Below are positions 25,053 through 33,642 of a stretch of DNA of 38,100 nt, piece after piece; position 1 is the first letter of the stretch, and every line of letters begins with the position of its first letter. Below the pieces are notes generated by a model. The model saw only the letters and a list, made by a program, of their open reading frames with translations, made no database searches and had not been told where the DNA came from. The stretch spans positions 1-38,100 of the forward strand of contig NZ_NKCN01000036.1 of the NCBI RefSeq assembly GCF_002245535.1, given 5' to 3'. Origin of the DNA: Mycobacterium lehmannii. Its GTDB lineage: Bacteria > Actinomycetota > Actinomycetes > Mycobacteriales > Mycobacteriaceae. Made by a program: the position numbers and the translations under genes.

Positions 25053-25721
25053 TCAGCGCAGGTAGGTTTCGTCCCCGGTCGGGTAACCGCCGCCGCGGGT
25101 CGTGATGTGCACATGGTCGTAATGGCCGTAGCCGCCCCGCTGTGCGCCATCTGGCGTGTAGTACACACCGCGCCAGATCGCATCCTGCAAGCCGAAGCGC
25201 TTCGCGTTGCGCAGGACGTAGGAGACGATCTCATCGCCCAGGGCAATCCCTTCGGCACTGCTGGGATTGGGAATCATCACGTCGAGCGCCAGGCCGTTGG
25301 GGTGCCATCTCAGCGAATCGGGTCGCACGCCACCGATATTGCTGATCTCGGGGAAGGCCTCGCTGATTGCCCGCGACGCCAGGATCGTCTTCACCTGCAG
25401 ACCGCCCTCGGGTGCGATGCCGACCGGCAGAGATCGATCGACGGTGCGGTAGCGCGCCGCCGCAACCATGGCGTCGGGCGCAATGCCGGGACTGACGTGA
25501 CCGATGGCGGCCGCGGGTGCTATCGGCGGGGCCGCAACGATCTCCAAACAGCACGGTTGGCTGTCGGCAACCTCTTCGACGACGGGCTTGCTCTCGGGCG
25601 CCGGACGAGCTTGAAGGTGGACGTCTCCCCCGACCGCGAAGAAGACGGCGGCCGGGCCGAGCACTGCGGCCACGCCCATTGGTGACGTGCGCCGCTTCTT
25701 GGCTACGGAGTGCCGACCCAC
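25053..25721 (-). CDS. Exported LAS-type peptidase-like protein (ARB_07466/M15-like C-terminal domain)
   Basis: A 222-residue protein. It starts with MGRHSVAKKRR, a start seen in several mycobacterial exported proteins, then a membrane or signal segment (MGVAAVLGPAAVFFAVGG). After a Pro/Ala linker with CC, the C-terminal 115 residues contain SNIGGVRPDSLRWHPNGLALDVMIPNP and GGYGHYDHVHITT. The D-x-x and H-x-H pattern resembles the zinc sites of LAS (M15-like) peptidases that cut peptidoglycan cross-links. Whether it is catalytic is not certain. The start is GTG at 25719-25721. It diverges from the SDR gene. Confidence 0.72.
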   Translation of the reverse strand: MGRHSVAKKRRTSPMGVAAVLGPAAVFFAVGGDVHLQARPAPESKPVVEEVADSQPCCLEIVAAPPIAPAAAIGHVSPGIAPDAMVAAARYRTVDRSLPVGIAPEGGLQVKTILASRAISEAFPEISNIGGVRPDSLRWHPNGLALDVMIPNPSSAEGIALGDEIVSYVLRNAKRFGLQDAIWRGVYYTPDGAQRGGYGHYDHVHITTRGGGYPTGDETYLR

Positions 25722-25809
25722 GCAGGGTTGTATACCAAATCGTTACATTTGCCGCAATCCGGGACGATCCACTGGGCCGGCGCTCGACCAGGGTGGATCA
25801 TCTCCAAGC

Positions 25810-26580
25810 GTGGCGGGACTGCTCGAAGAAAAGGTCATCATCATCGCCGGCCTCGGCGGCATCGGAAACGGGCTGGCGCGCAGGTTCACCGACGAGGGAG
25901 CCCGTCTGGTGCTCGGCGATATCAACGCTGAGCTGGTAAAACACGTCACCGACGAGATCGACCCGGCGGGAGAGCGGAGCCGCGGCACGCATCTCGACGG
26001 CTCCGATGAGCAGTCCGTCATCGCGGCGGTCGCACTGGCTGTCGACACCTTCGGTCGCCTCGACGGCATGCATGTGAACTTCACCAATGCCGCGGACGCC
26101 TATCTGCCCGGTGGGGTCGTCGAGCTTCCGCTCGAAGCGTTCGACGAGGTGATGCGCGTCAACACCCGCGGGTTCGTGATCTGCGCCAAGCACGCCATCC
26201 CCGCGATGGTCGACAGCGGCGGCGGTTCGCTCGTCTTCACCGCTTCCATCGACGCCTATAACGGCGCAGGCACCCGTGTGTCGTACGCCATGAGCAAGGC
26301 GGCCGAGTTGGCGCTGATGCGACACATCGCGCGTCGGTACGGACCCAAGGGCATCCGATGCAATGCGATCGCGCCCGGGTTGATCTGGCACTACAAGTTC
26401 GACGAGCAGCCGATGCCCGACGGCGTCGTCGAACAGGCCCGCGCACGGCAGATGATCAAGTCCCGGTTCGGGACGCCGAACGACGTCGCCGCATTAGCCG
26501 CGCTACTGCTCTCCGACGACGGCAGCTTCATCACCGCGCAGACGATCAGCGTCGACGGCGGTGTGACGTTCCGCCCGTAG
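25810..26580 (+). CDS. Short-chain dehydrogenase/reductase (SDR)
   Basis: A 256-residue NAD(P)-dependent oxidoreductase. The nucleotide-binding loop AGLGGIGNGLA (13-23) is a variant of TGxxxGxG with A in place of T. N-T-R is present in VNTRGF (118-122), the catalytic S146 in VFTASIDAY, and Y159-x3-K163 in SYAMSKAAE. The C-terminus ends with the normal GGVTFRP. The acidic residue in LGDINAE suggests NAD(H) preference. The substrate is unknown. I chose GTG 25810, where the fold begins; a longer start at 25687 would overlap the divergent gene. Confidence 0.88.
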   Translation: MAGLLEEKVIIIAGLGGIGNGLARRFTDEGARLVLGDINAELVKHVTDEIDPAGERSRGTHLDGSDEQSVIAAVALAVDTFGRLDGMHVNFTNAADAYLPGGVVELPLEAFDEVMRVNTRGFVICAKHAIPAMVDSGGGSLVFTASIDAYNGAGTRVSYAMSKAAELALMRHIARRYGPKGIRCNAIAPGLIWHYKFDEQPMPDGVVEQARARQMIKSRFGTPNDVAALAALLLSDDGSFITAQTISVDGGVTFRP

Positions 26581-26674
26581 ATCCTCGGTTGTTCGGGGAC
26601 GGACTGATTGGGTAATGCCACCTGCGGGCGGAGTAGCCTCAGAACCTGATTCACCGCAAGAACGGGGACACGAT

Positions 26675-27880
26675 ATGGACCTCGTGCTCGGCCTGTCGAT
26701 GACGTCCAGCACGGTTCGGTGGGTGCTCGTCGAAGGCACCACCGGCGAAGGAGCCACCGTCGACCGCGGATCGTTCGACCTCGACGCGGAGGTCGATCCC
26801 GACGATCTGCTCAACGTGGCGCTCGCCGATGTCGCCGACGGCTCGATCCACTCCATCGGTGTCACCTGGACCAACGAGGCCGAAGCCGTGGCGTCCGATG
26901 TGCTCGACGCACTTGCCGCCCGCGGATACGGCAACGCGATCGCGGTCTCCGAATTGGAAGCGGGCGATGTACTGGCGGCGGGCATCGCCGAGATCGCCGA
27001 CTACGACGACGTCGCGGTGTGCATCGTGGAACCCGACGCCGCGGTGGTCGCGATGGTCGACCGCGACGGCGTGACCGTCGACCGCATCGCACGACCTCTT
27101 GACGGCGCGGACGTCGTCGAGCTTCCCAGCAGCGTGATCGCGATGCTCGAGCTCAACGAATGGCGGCCGCAGGCCATTTTCGTGGTCGGGTCGGCCCGTG
27201 ATGTCGAGCTGATCACCTCCACGCTCGGCGACGTGACGGATTCCCCGGTGTTCTCCGCCGCCGAAGCCGACCTGGCGTTGGCACGCGGAGCGGCGCTGGC
27301 GTCCGCGCGTGCGGTGAACAGGCTGGACGCCCCGGCGACCAAAGCACCGTCGCGGGTCGGGGCGTTGGCATCGGTTCTCGCCGCCGCCGTGGTGACGTTC
27401 GTGGTGTCGACCTCGACAGCAGTCGGCCTGACCCTGACGGGCGACAGCGCGTCCACGCGCCAGGACAGGCACGCCGCCGACGAGGAATCCGTGGCCGTCG
27501 CAGACGAGGCGCGGCGGCCCGTCGAGAACGAGATCCACAGCAAGAAGGTCACGACGCCCGCCGAAGCGAAGCCGGTCGTCGCACAGACCATCGCGGTGGC
27601 CGCCCCTCCACCGGCGCCCGCCGCTCCTCCGGCCGAACCGGTCTACGAACCACCGGCCTACGTACCACCCGCCCCGGCGTACACCGCGCCCGAACCCGCC
27701 TACATCCCGCCGGCCCCTGTCGACACCGCCCCGGCGTACACGCCGCCCGCGCCGGTTTACGCGCCACCGCCTGCGCCTGCTTATGTACCGCCTCCGAAAC
27801 CGCGGCTACGCGACCGCATCATCGAGCGGATCCCGATCATCAACCGGTTCCACGAGCCGGAGTACACGTACGGGCGTTAG
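26675..27880 (+). CDS. DUF7159-like actin-fold membrane protein with Pro/Tyr-rich tail
   Basis: A 401-residue paralogue of the product of 14178-15812, starting MDLVLGLSMTSSTVRWVLVEG. The N-terminal 210 residues keep the degenerate actin/Hsp70-like blocks, with IGVTWTNEAEA at 61-71, VAVCIVEPDAAVVAMV in the phosphate-2 position and IFVVGSARDVELI in the adenosine position, followed by ALARGAALASA. The LAYSQD-type motif is absent. One membrane helix spans about 228-252. The tail has repeated YxPPAP units (YEPPAYVPPAPAYTAPEPAY...) and ends with a basic amphipathic stretch RLRDRIIERIPIINRF. The ATG at 26675 is 18 bases after CGCAAG; no strong ribosome site. The convergent cupin gene ends 3 bases away. 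Confidence 0.83.
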   Translation: MDLVLGLSMTSSTVRWVLVEGTTGEGATVDRGSFDLDAEVDPDDLLNVALADVADGSIHSIGVTWTNEAEAVASDVLDALAARGYGNAIAVSELEAGDVLAAGIAEIADYDDVAVCIVEPDAAVVAMVDRDGVTVDRIARPLDGADVVELPSSVIAMLELNEWRPQAIFVVGSARDVELITSTLGDVTDSPVFSAAEADLALARGAALASARAVNRLDAPATKAPSRVGALASVLAAAVVTFVVSTSTAVGLTLTGDSASTRQDRHAADEESVAVADEARRPVENEIHSKKVTTPAEAKPVVAQTIAVAAPPPAPAAPPAEPVYEPPAYVPPAPAYTAPEPAYIPPAPVDTAPAYTPPAPVYAPPPAPAYVPPPKPRLRDRIIERIPIINRFHEPEYTYGR

Positions 27881-27883
27881 GCG

Positions 27884-28327
27884 CTAGGGGCAGGCGGCCG
27901 GTGCGTCGTCCCGCACCGCACGGTCGGCAGGCAACGTGTAGGTGACCGTCGCCTCTGCGTGCTCAAGGCCCTTGTTGGACACCACATGTGGGACGCCGGC
28001 GGGGACGAAGATGGCCTGCCCGGCGCCGAAGACCGCGGGTACGCAGCCGCCGGCCGTCTGCAGACTCACCTCGCCGCCGTTGATCACCGAGTACTCCGGG
28101 CCCGGGTGGGTGTGCCAGCCGCTGCTCGACTCCGGTGCGAGCACGAGGTTCTGCACGTAGAGGGTGGTCGGCTGGCCCACGGAGACGATTGCGATGGGCG
28201 CATCCGTCGTGCCCTTCGCCAGGTCGGTGCGCTCGATGTCGCCCTCTGCGGGTGTGGCGGCCGCCGACGGCGCTGCCATCGTCGCCGTGATCATCAGGGC
28301 CGCCGCGACGGAATGTAACCGGTTCAT
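27884..28327 (-). CDS. Exported cupin-domain protein
   Basis: A 147-residue protein with a signal peptide (SVAAALMITATMAAPSAAA) and a single cupin barrel. Motif 1 is GWHTHPGPEYSVINGGE and motif 2 is FVPAGVPHVVSNKG, giving three histidines and a glutamate as metal ligands. Two cysteines (GGCVPA and the C-terminal AACP) could form a disulfide. The reaction is unknown. It begins 24 bases after the stop of the Hsp70-like gene on the same strand, so the two are probably co-transcribed. Confidence 0.87.
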   Translation of the reverse strand: MNRLHSVAAALMITATMAAPSAAATPAEGDIERTDLAKGTTDAPIAIVSVGQPTTLYVQNLVLAPESSSGWHTHPGPEYSVINGGEVSLQTAGGCVPAVFGAGQAIFVPAGVPHVVSNKGLEHAEATVTYTLPADRAVRDDAPAACP

Positions 28328-28351
28328 CGCCGCATTATCCGACAGCTGGGG

Positions 28352-30112
28352 CTAGGGCACCGGCTGGTAAGGGTTCTGCGGCACCTGGATCGGAATCGGC
28401 ACCGGCACGAACGGCACAGTCAGATAGGTCGTCGTCATCGGCGTGGTGGTCGCCGTGGCGGAAGAGATCGTCGTGGTGGGCGCGGTGGTGGTGGTCGTAG
28501 GCGGGGTCGTCGTTGTCGTCGTTGTGGTCGTTGTCGTTGTTGTGGTCGTTGTCGTCGTGGTGGTCGTCGGTTGTGTTGTGGTAACGACGGTCGTCGTCGG
28601 TGGCGGAGGCGGCGGCGCTTCGGTGGTCACCGGCGGAGGGGGCGGGGCGTTGGTCAGCGTGACGGTCTCGACGGGAGGCGGCGGCGCCTCAGGTGCGGCC
28701 GGTTCGGGCGGCGGTGCCGACGGCGGCGGAACCGGCGCGGTCCGCGGCGCCTCGGTCACGCCGGTACTGCCGGTCGCGCTGGTCAGGGCGATCGCCACCC
28801 CGCCGACGGCGACCACCGCGATGGCCGCCGCAACGCCCATCACCACCCCCGGCAGCCGCTGCCAGATCCGGGGTTCGTCGATCGGCCCCGTCGTCGGGGC
28901 CACGTATTGCACGGGCGGCGGGCGCATGGGCCCGGAGTCATACGGGGTCTCGTAGGGACCCGAGCCGGTGTACGGCACGGGGTCGTCCGCCGCGTCGTCC
29001 TGCGACCAGGCCAGCGCGCCGACCGTCGATGTCCCCGGCGACTCGGTCTCCGCCGGCGGCACCGGCGCCAGACCCGTCGGGGCGTCCGCGGCAATCACGG
29101 GCGCCAAGCCGGTGCGCGCCTCGGCGGCCGAAGTGTACGCGCCGATCAACGCGGCGCCCTTGGCGGCGTCGAGCCCCGGTTGCGCGGTGGCGAACACCGG
29201 CATGCCGGAGTGCTCGGCCAGCCGCCGCCGAATCAACGGCATGCCTGCGCCACCGCCGACCACGACCAGCGCGGCGACGTCTTTCCAGCCAATTCTGTTG
29301 CGCTGCAACGTGTCATCGATCGCGGCCAAGACACCTTCGAGCGGTGTCGCGACCAACGCCTCGAGCTCGTCTCGGGTCACCCGAACCACCGAGTGATGGT
29401 TCGGCAACTGCACATCGACGTCGGTCGCCTCGTGCGTCGACAACCGTTCCTTGGCGTTGCGGCACTCTTCGCGCAGGAGCGACAGCGCCCCCACGGCGGC
29501 CGTGCTCGTGGCGTCGTCTCCGCCCGAAGGCAGCCCTGCCAGGACGTGGCTGAGCAGCGCCTGATCGACAAGGTCACCGGAGAACTCCGTGTAACGAGTC
29601 GTCTCGTCGATCGGTTCGAACGCGTCGCCCGCATCTGCCAGCGTGATGCCGGTCGCGCCCCCGCCGATGTCCACCAGTGCCACCACACCCTGTGTCGGGA
29701 TTCCGAGATCGATCTGTAGCGCGGTCAGCGACGCTTTGGCATCCGAAACGAGTCGGGTGGTCCCGCCCGCGGCCCCGAAAACGGGATGGCCCCTCAGCGC
29801 GCTGCGCAGAGTCCGCAGGGTGGCCGGCCCCCAGTGCGCGGGGACGGCGAGCGTGACGTCGGACGGCGACGCACCGCTACCTTCGACGAGATCGGCGAGC
29901 GCGGCGACCAACAGCCGGTCGGCCGAGTGTGACGATCCGTCGGCGGCGACCAGTGGCACGTCGTCGCCGACCCGCTCGACGAATCCGGACATCAAGGTGC
30001 CGTCCGGCACGGTGAATACCGAACGACGGAGCACGGGCTGATCGGCTCGATTGTCGACGCGTACCGCGACCAAGTTCGTCGTCCCGATCGACAACCCCAA
30101 CGGGTCGCTCAT
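28352..30112 (-). CDS. Hsp70-like ATPase-fold membrane protein with Pro/Thr-rich tail (Rv0312 type)
   Basis: A 586-residue protein. The N-terminal Hsp70-type fold is better preserved than in its paralogue at 2951: LGLSIGTTNLVAVRV (5-19), DIGGGATGITLADAG (148-162) and VVVGGGAGMPLIRRRL (283-298). There is no substrate-binding domain. STVGALAWSQDD (362-373) precedes a single membrane helix (about 421-445). The tail is Pro/Glu-rich, then a run of threonines, ending with a hydrophobic Pro/Val segment. Architecture matches M. tuberculosis Rv0312, a Pro/Thr-rich conserved protein. ATP binding is plausible from the intact glycine motifs. ATG 30112 begins MSDPLGLS, in line with the family start. The divergent oxidoreductase starts 110 bases away. 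Confidence 0.88.
   Translation of the reverse strand: MSDPLGLSIGTTNLVAVRVDNRADQPVLRRSVFTVPDGTLMSGFVERVGDDVPLVAADGSSHSADRLLVAALADLVEGSGASPSDVTLAVPAHWGPATLRTLRSALRGHPVFGAAGGTTRLVSDAKASLTALQIDLGIPTQGVVALVDIGGGATGITLADAGDAFEPIDETTRYTEFSGDLVDQALLSHVLAGLPSGGDDATSTAAVGALSLLREECRNAKERLSTHEATDVDVQLPNHHSVVRVTRDELEALVATPLEGVLAAIDDTLQRNRIGWKDVAALVVVGGGAGMPLIRRRLAEHSGMPVFATAQPGLDAAKGAALIGAYTSAAEARTGLAPVIAADAPTGLAPVPPAETESPGTSTVGALAWSQDDAADDPVPYTGSGPYETPYDSGPMRPPPVQYVAPTTGPIDEPRIWQRLPGVVMGVAAAIAVVAVGGVAIALTSATGSTGVTEAPRTAPVPPPSAPPPEPAAPEAPPPPVETVTLTNAPPPPPVTTEAPPPPPPTTTVVTTTQPTTTTTTTTTTTTTTTTTTTTTPPTTTTTAPTTTISSATATTTPMTTTYLTVPFVPVPIPIQVPQNPYQPVP
28480..28590 (-). repeat. Poly-threonine low-complexity tract
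   Basis: On the coding strand this is an irregular ACC/ACG/ACA run that encodes nearly uninterrupted threonine (about 35 Thr with a few Pro/Gln). The codons are mixed rather than uniform, so selection has kept the amino acid rather than slippage producing an exact trinucleotide repeat. Such tracts are likely O-mannosylated in mycobacterial exported proteins (inference). Confidence 0.9.
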
Positions 30113-30222
30113 AACGGACCACACGATAGTCCCCCGACCTCCGGGAACCGGTCAGACACTCCGTGCGAACCCCGTTCGGCCGCCACGGTTTTGGGGTGAG
30201 CCAAACGGGTACCTGCAATGCC

Positions 30223-31728
30223 ATGACATCTCTGTGGCTAGCAAACCGCGTCGAGCGGCCGGTACCGCCCGACCCGCTGGTCGAATCGGACCGGTCGGCC
30301 GACGTCGTCGTGGTCGGCGCAGGCATCACCGGCCTCATCACCGCGGTGCTCCTGGCGCGGGCCGGCAAGGATGTGTTGGTACTCGAAGCACAACGCGTCG
30401 GGGCCGGCGCCACCGGTAACACCACCGCCAAAATCAGCCTGCTGCAGAGCACCAAACTGTCGAAGATCGTCTCCAAACACGGTGCCGGCACCGCCAAGCA
30501 GTACGTCGAGGGTAACCGCGAGGGCCTGGAGTGGCTGGTCCAGCACTGTGAGGCGCACGGGCTGTCGGTGCAACGCGAGGACGCCTACACCTATGCACAA
30601 TCCGAGAAGGGTGTGTCCTCTGTGCGCCAGGAGCTCGAGGCGTGCGAGGCCGCGGGCCTGGATGTCGACTGGGTCGACGACGCCGACGTGCCGTTCCCGT
30701 TCCACGGTGCTGTCCGGTTGGCCGACCAGGCACAGTTCGACCCGATGCCGTTGCTCGACAGCCTGGTCGTTGAGCTCGACGAACGGGGCGGACGGCTGGC
30801 GCAAGGCGTTCGGGTGCAGAAGGTTTCGAACGAGGGCGACAAACTGGCCCTGAGTGTGCGCACCACCGCAGGTGACGAATTCGACGTGCACGCCAAGCAA
30901 TGTGTCCTCGCGACGGGCATCCCCATCCTGGACCGTGGCGGCTTCTTCGCTCGCCTCAAACCGCAACGCTCCTACTGCATGGCCTACAAGGTGCCCGGCA
31001 ACATCACACGGGGCATGTACATCTCGGCCGATTCGCCGACCAGGTCGCTGCGTTATGCGCCGACGCCGGACGGCGATCGGTTGATCGCCGGTGGGGCGGG
31101 GCATCCCGTCGGCCACGAGAAGAGCCCGGCCTCGTCGGTGCAGGAGCTCGACCAGTGGACGAAGCTGCACTTCCCCGGCGCGATGCAGACCCATTACTGG
31201 TCCGCACAGGACTACTCACCCATCGACGAATTGCCCTACGTGGGCCCGATCCTGCCCGGCAACGACAAGATCTTCGTGGCAACGGGTTTCGACAAGTGGG
31301 GTATGACCAACGGAACCGCTGCCGCACTGGCGCTGTCGAGCCGCATCCTCGGGGGCCGGATGGACTGGGCGCAGGCCTTCGACAGCTGGAGTCCGCACGA
31401 GTTGTCGGGCATCCCCAAGGCGATGCAGACCAACGCGCAAGTGGCGCTCTATCTGACGCGGGGGTGGATCACTCCGGTCACCAGGATCCTCAACCGCACC
31501 CCAGAGGAGGGCGGCGTGGTCAGCGGCCCGCCATGGGACCTGGAGGCGCGAAGCGTGGTCGACGGCCGCGAGTACCGCGTGTCGCCGGTGTGCCCGCACC
31601 TTGGCGGCATCGTCAACTGGAACGACGCCGACGAATCGTGGGAGTGCCCGCTGCACGGGTCACGCTTCGCACCCGACGGAACCCTGCTCGAGGGGCCCGC
31701 AACCCGTAATCTCACTGCGGCGCAGTAG
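30223..31728 (+). CDS. FAD-dependent oxidoreductase with C-terminal Rieske domain
   Basis: A 501-residue fusion. The N-terminal DAO-type FAD fold has VVVGAGITGLITA (29-41), LEAQRVGAGATGNTTAKIS and, near the C-terminal side of that domain, ATGFDKWGMTNGTAAA for FAD closure. The last 50 residues are a Rieske 2Fe-2S domain with ligands C457 and H459 (CPHLGG) and C475 and H478 (CPLHGS). Proteins of this layout are annotated as FAD-dependent oxidoreductases with unknown substrate; electron flow from the flavin to the cluster is inferred. ATG 30223 fits MTSLWLANRVERP. Its 3' end overlaps the convergent membrane-protein gene by 17 bases. Confidence 0.9.
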   Translation: MTSLWLANRVERPVPPDPLVESDRSADVVVVGAGITGLITAVLLARAGKDVLVLEAQRVGAGATGNTTAKISLLQSTKLSKIVSKHGAGTAKQYVEGNREGLEWLVQHCEAHGLSVQREDAYTYAQSEKGVSSVRQELEACEAAGLDVDWVDDADVPFPFHGAVRLADQAQFDPMPLLDSLVVELDERGGRLAQGVRVQKVSNEGDKLALSVRTTAGDEFDVHAKQCVLATGIPILDRGGFFARLKPQRSYCMAYKVPGNITRGMYISADSPTRSLRYAPTPDGDRLIAGGAGHPVGHEKSPASSVQELDQWTKLHFPGAMQTHYWSAQDYSPIDELPYVGPILPGNDKIFVATGFDKWGMTNGTAAALALSSRILGGRMDWAQAFDSWSPHELSGIPKAMQTNAQVALYLTRGWITPVTRILNRTPEEGGVVSGPPWDLEARSVVDGREYRVSPVCPHLGGIVNWNDADESWECPLHGSRFAPDGTLLEGPATRNLTAAQ

Positions 31729-32473
31729 ATATCGGCTTCTCCGGCAATAGGCGCCGAACAGCGATCGAGCCGATGACACCCACCGCGATCAGCGCGACCG
31801 CGACGGTGTCGGACGTCGAGTCCGACACCCAGCCGACGATTCCGGTGACGGTGAGAAACGGTGGCAGCCAGTCGATGGCACCCGACCACGAGTTCGACTC
31901 TCCGGTCGCGTAGTCGGGATAGAACTCGGTGAACGACGCGGCGAAGACAAGTGCCCCGATGGGGATGATCCAAGCGGTCCAGAAGTTGTCGTTGTCGCCC
32001 AGGACGGCATCACCGATCCCACCCGAGATCGCCGACACCACGAACGCTGCGGCCCATGCGCCGGTGATCGCGAAGTTGATACGCCGGAACGGTGCGGTGT
32101 CCCAGTGCTCACGAGGCGTCGTGTCCTTCGCGTAGGCCATGGTGAAGGGGCGGCGCACGATCAGCGTGCCGACGGCGAATACCGCCAGCACGATGTTGCT
32201 GAGCTCGCCGGCCCACAGCTGTAGCCAGTCGATCACCCCATCCGGCGCGAGCAGCCCGAGCACGGCGAGCACACCGAAATAAGTGATGGTCAGCGCCTCG
32301 AGGGAATGGACCGGCACGCCGCGGCGCGTGCCGACCCACAGCGTCAGCAAGCTGAGGCCGAGCGCCGACGAGGCAGCCTCCTCGAACCGGCCGGGACCTG
32401 CCACGACCGCCATGAGGATCCACGGCGCCAGCCCCGCGAACGGAGAGCGGACGTAGGCGTCAAGAAATTTCAT
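31712..32473 (-). CDS. Multi-pass membrane protein, unknown family
   Basis: A 253-residue protein with about seven hydrophobic segments, including LAPWILMAVVAG, SALGLSLLTLWVG, ALTITYFGVLAVLGLL, ELSNIVLAVFAVGTLIV, ITGAWAAAFVVSAISGG, WIIPIGALVFAASF and VAVALIAVGVIGSIAV. A conserved-looking cytoplasmic loop is RRPFTMAYAKDTTPREHWDTAPFRRIN. I cannot assign a family or role. ATG 32473 (MKFLDAY) is chosen; the frame is open further upstream, but that would overlap the divergent gene. It is convergent with the FAD/Rieske gene. Confidence 0.7.
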   Translation of the reverse strand: MKFLDAYVRSPFAGLAPWILMAVVAGPGRFEEAASSALGLSLLTLWVGTRRGVPVHSLEALTITYFGVLAVLGLLAPDGVIDWLQLWAGELSNIVLAVFAVGTLIVRRPFTMAYAKDTTPREHWDTAPFRRINFAITGAWAAAFVVSAISGGIGDAVLGDNDNFWTAWIIPIGALVFAASFTEFYPDYATGESNSWSGAIDWLPPFLTVTGIVGWVSDSTSDTVAVALIAVGVIGSIAVRRLLPEKPISTAPQ

Positions 32474-32510
32474 GAGCGGAATGTACGCGTTCCGGGGCGG
32501 TTGTGCTGCA

Positions 32511-32978
32511 ATGTCGGGCATGGGTGACATCGACGAGATCCAACAAGTGAAGTACCGCTACCTGCGCGCACTTGATACCAAACACTGGGACGAGTTCGCC
32601 GACACCCTCACCGAGGATGTGGTCGGCAAGTACGGCGAATCGATCGGCGAGGAGCATCACTTCACCAACCGCGACGAGCTGGTCACGTTCATGCGGAACT
32701 CCCTGGGCCCCGAGATCATCACCGAACATCGCGTCACCCATCCCGAGATCACCGTCGACGGCGACGAAGCGACGGGCACGTGGTACCTGCAGGACCGGGT
32801 GATCGCGCCGGACTTCAATTTCATGTTGATCGGTGCGGGTTTCTACCACGACCGGTACCGGCGCACGAGCGACGGGTGGCGGATCAGCGAGACAGGGTAC
32901 GATCGCACTTACGACGCGTCGATGTCACTCGAGGCGCTGAACTTCAAGGTGAAACCCGGTCGTGCACTGAACATCTGA
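32511..32978 (+). CDS. SnoaL-like/NTF2-fold protein (Rv0310c type)
   Basis: A 155-residue protein of the NTF2-like superfamily. The helix IDEIQQVKYRYLRALDTKHWDEFADTL at the start is the usual opening of SnoaL-like and ring-hydroxylating dioxygenase beta-type proteins; the sheet follows with TEHRVTHPEITVDGDEATGTWYLQDRV and GAGFYHDRYRRTSDGWRISETGYDRTY. Function may be a small-molecule isomerase, dehydratase or simply ligand binding; not assignable. Start at ATG 32511 has GGGGCGG 10 bases upstream; ATG 32520 is nearly as good. The convergent L,D-transpeptidase gene stops one base past its end. Confidence 0.8.
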   Translation: MSGMGDIDEIQQVKYRYLRALDTKHWDEFADTLTEDVVGKYGESIGEEHHFTNRDELVTFMRNSLGPEIITEHRVTHPEITVDGDEATGTWYLQDRVIAPDFNFMLIGAGFYHDRYRRTSDGWRISETGYDRTYDASMSLEALNFKVKPGRALNI

Positions 32979-32979
32979 C

Positions 32980-33639
32980 TCACTGGGCAATCGCGATCAG
33001 CGCCCCCGGCCGAAGCCACCGCATGATCTCGACCAGCTTGCCGTCGTCGATCGCCACGCATCCGGCCGTCGGCCCGCCGTCGGTGGCGTGCAGGAAGAAC
33101 GCGCCTCCATTGCCAGGTACCCGCGCCTTGTTGACCCCCATGACGACCGCGTGCACGTACTGAGGGATCTGGAGGTTCTCGGTGCCGCTGCCGGGGTCGG
33201 TGTCGAACGGGCACTGCGCCTTCTTGCAGACCTGCATGGTGTTGTAGGTCGGGCTCTTCATGTCACCGTCCCACCAGTGGTCCGGCCCGACCTGCACGTA
33301 CGGCAGACCTCCGCCGGGGTTGGGTGCGGTGCCGAAGGCGAAGTCCAGCGTGAAAACGCCCATCGGCGTTTTCATTTCGCCGTCATGGCTCTGCGGAGTC
33401 AGGCCGTTGGCGCCGATCCAGGCCGGTATGCCCGCGGCGACCGGCTGCCAACCCGCACCGGTCCGCTGATAGACATCCATCTTGGCTTTCGAACCACCCA
33501 CGCCGACAACGGAAATCACCTGGGTGGCCGAACCCACCGATTTCGCGAACCACGGCACCGTCTGCGCCCGGCCAAGGGGCGCCGCCGCAAGGGCCAGCAG
33601 GCTCACGCAGAACAGGGTCAGCAGTCGGCGCACCGACAC
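32980..33639 (-). CDS. Exported L,D-transpeptidase-like protein (YkuD fold, Rv0309 type)
   Basis: A 219-residue protein with a signal peptide (LLTLFCVSLLALAAAPLGRA) and a YkuD-type catalytic domain. The active-site histidine is H184 in FFLHATDGGP and the nucleophile C194 in TAGCVAIDD. The domain opening ...PMGVFTLDFAFG is typical of this group. Length and motifs match M. tuberculosis Rv0309. It may make or remodel 3-3 cross-links or attach proteins to peptidoglycan, but no substrate is known. The GTG start at 33637-33639 is 3 bases after the stop of the SRPBCC gene, so it is translated from the ArsR-led operon. Confidence 0.87.
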   Translation of the reverse strand: MSVRRLLTLFCVSLLALAAAPLGRAQTVPWFAKSVGSATQVISVVGVGGSKAKMDVYQRTGAGWQPVAAGIPAWIGANGLTPQSHDGEMKTPMGVFTLDFAFGTAPNPGGGLPYVQVGPDHWWDGDMKSPTYNTMQVCKKAQCPFDTDPGSGTENLQIPQYVHAVVMGVNKARVPGNGGAFFLHATDGGPTAGCVAIDDGKLVEIMRWLRPGALIAIAQ

Positions 33640-33642
33640 ATG

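Noticed and set aside
28480..28590. CRISPR-like or regulatory repeat
   Set aside because: It is an irregular Thr-codon tract in frame within a gene, with no spacers.
28571..29719. A 382-codon plus-strand frame antisense to the Hsp70-like gene
   Set aside because: Arg/Gly-rich nonsense typical of the reverse of Pro/Thr-coding DNA.
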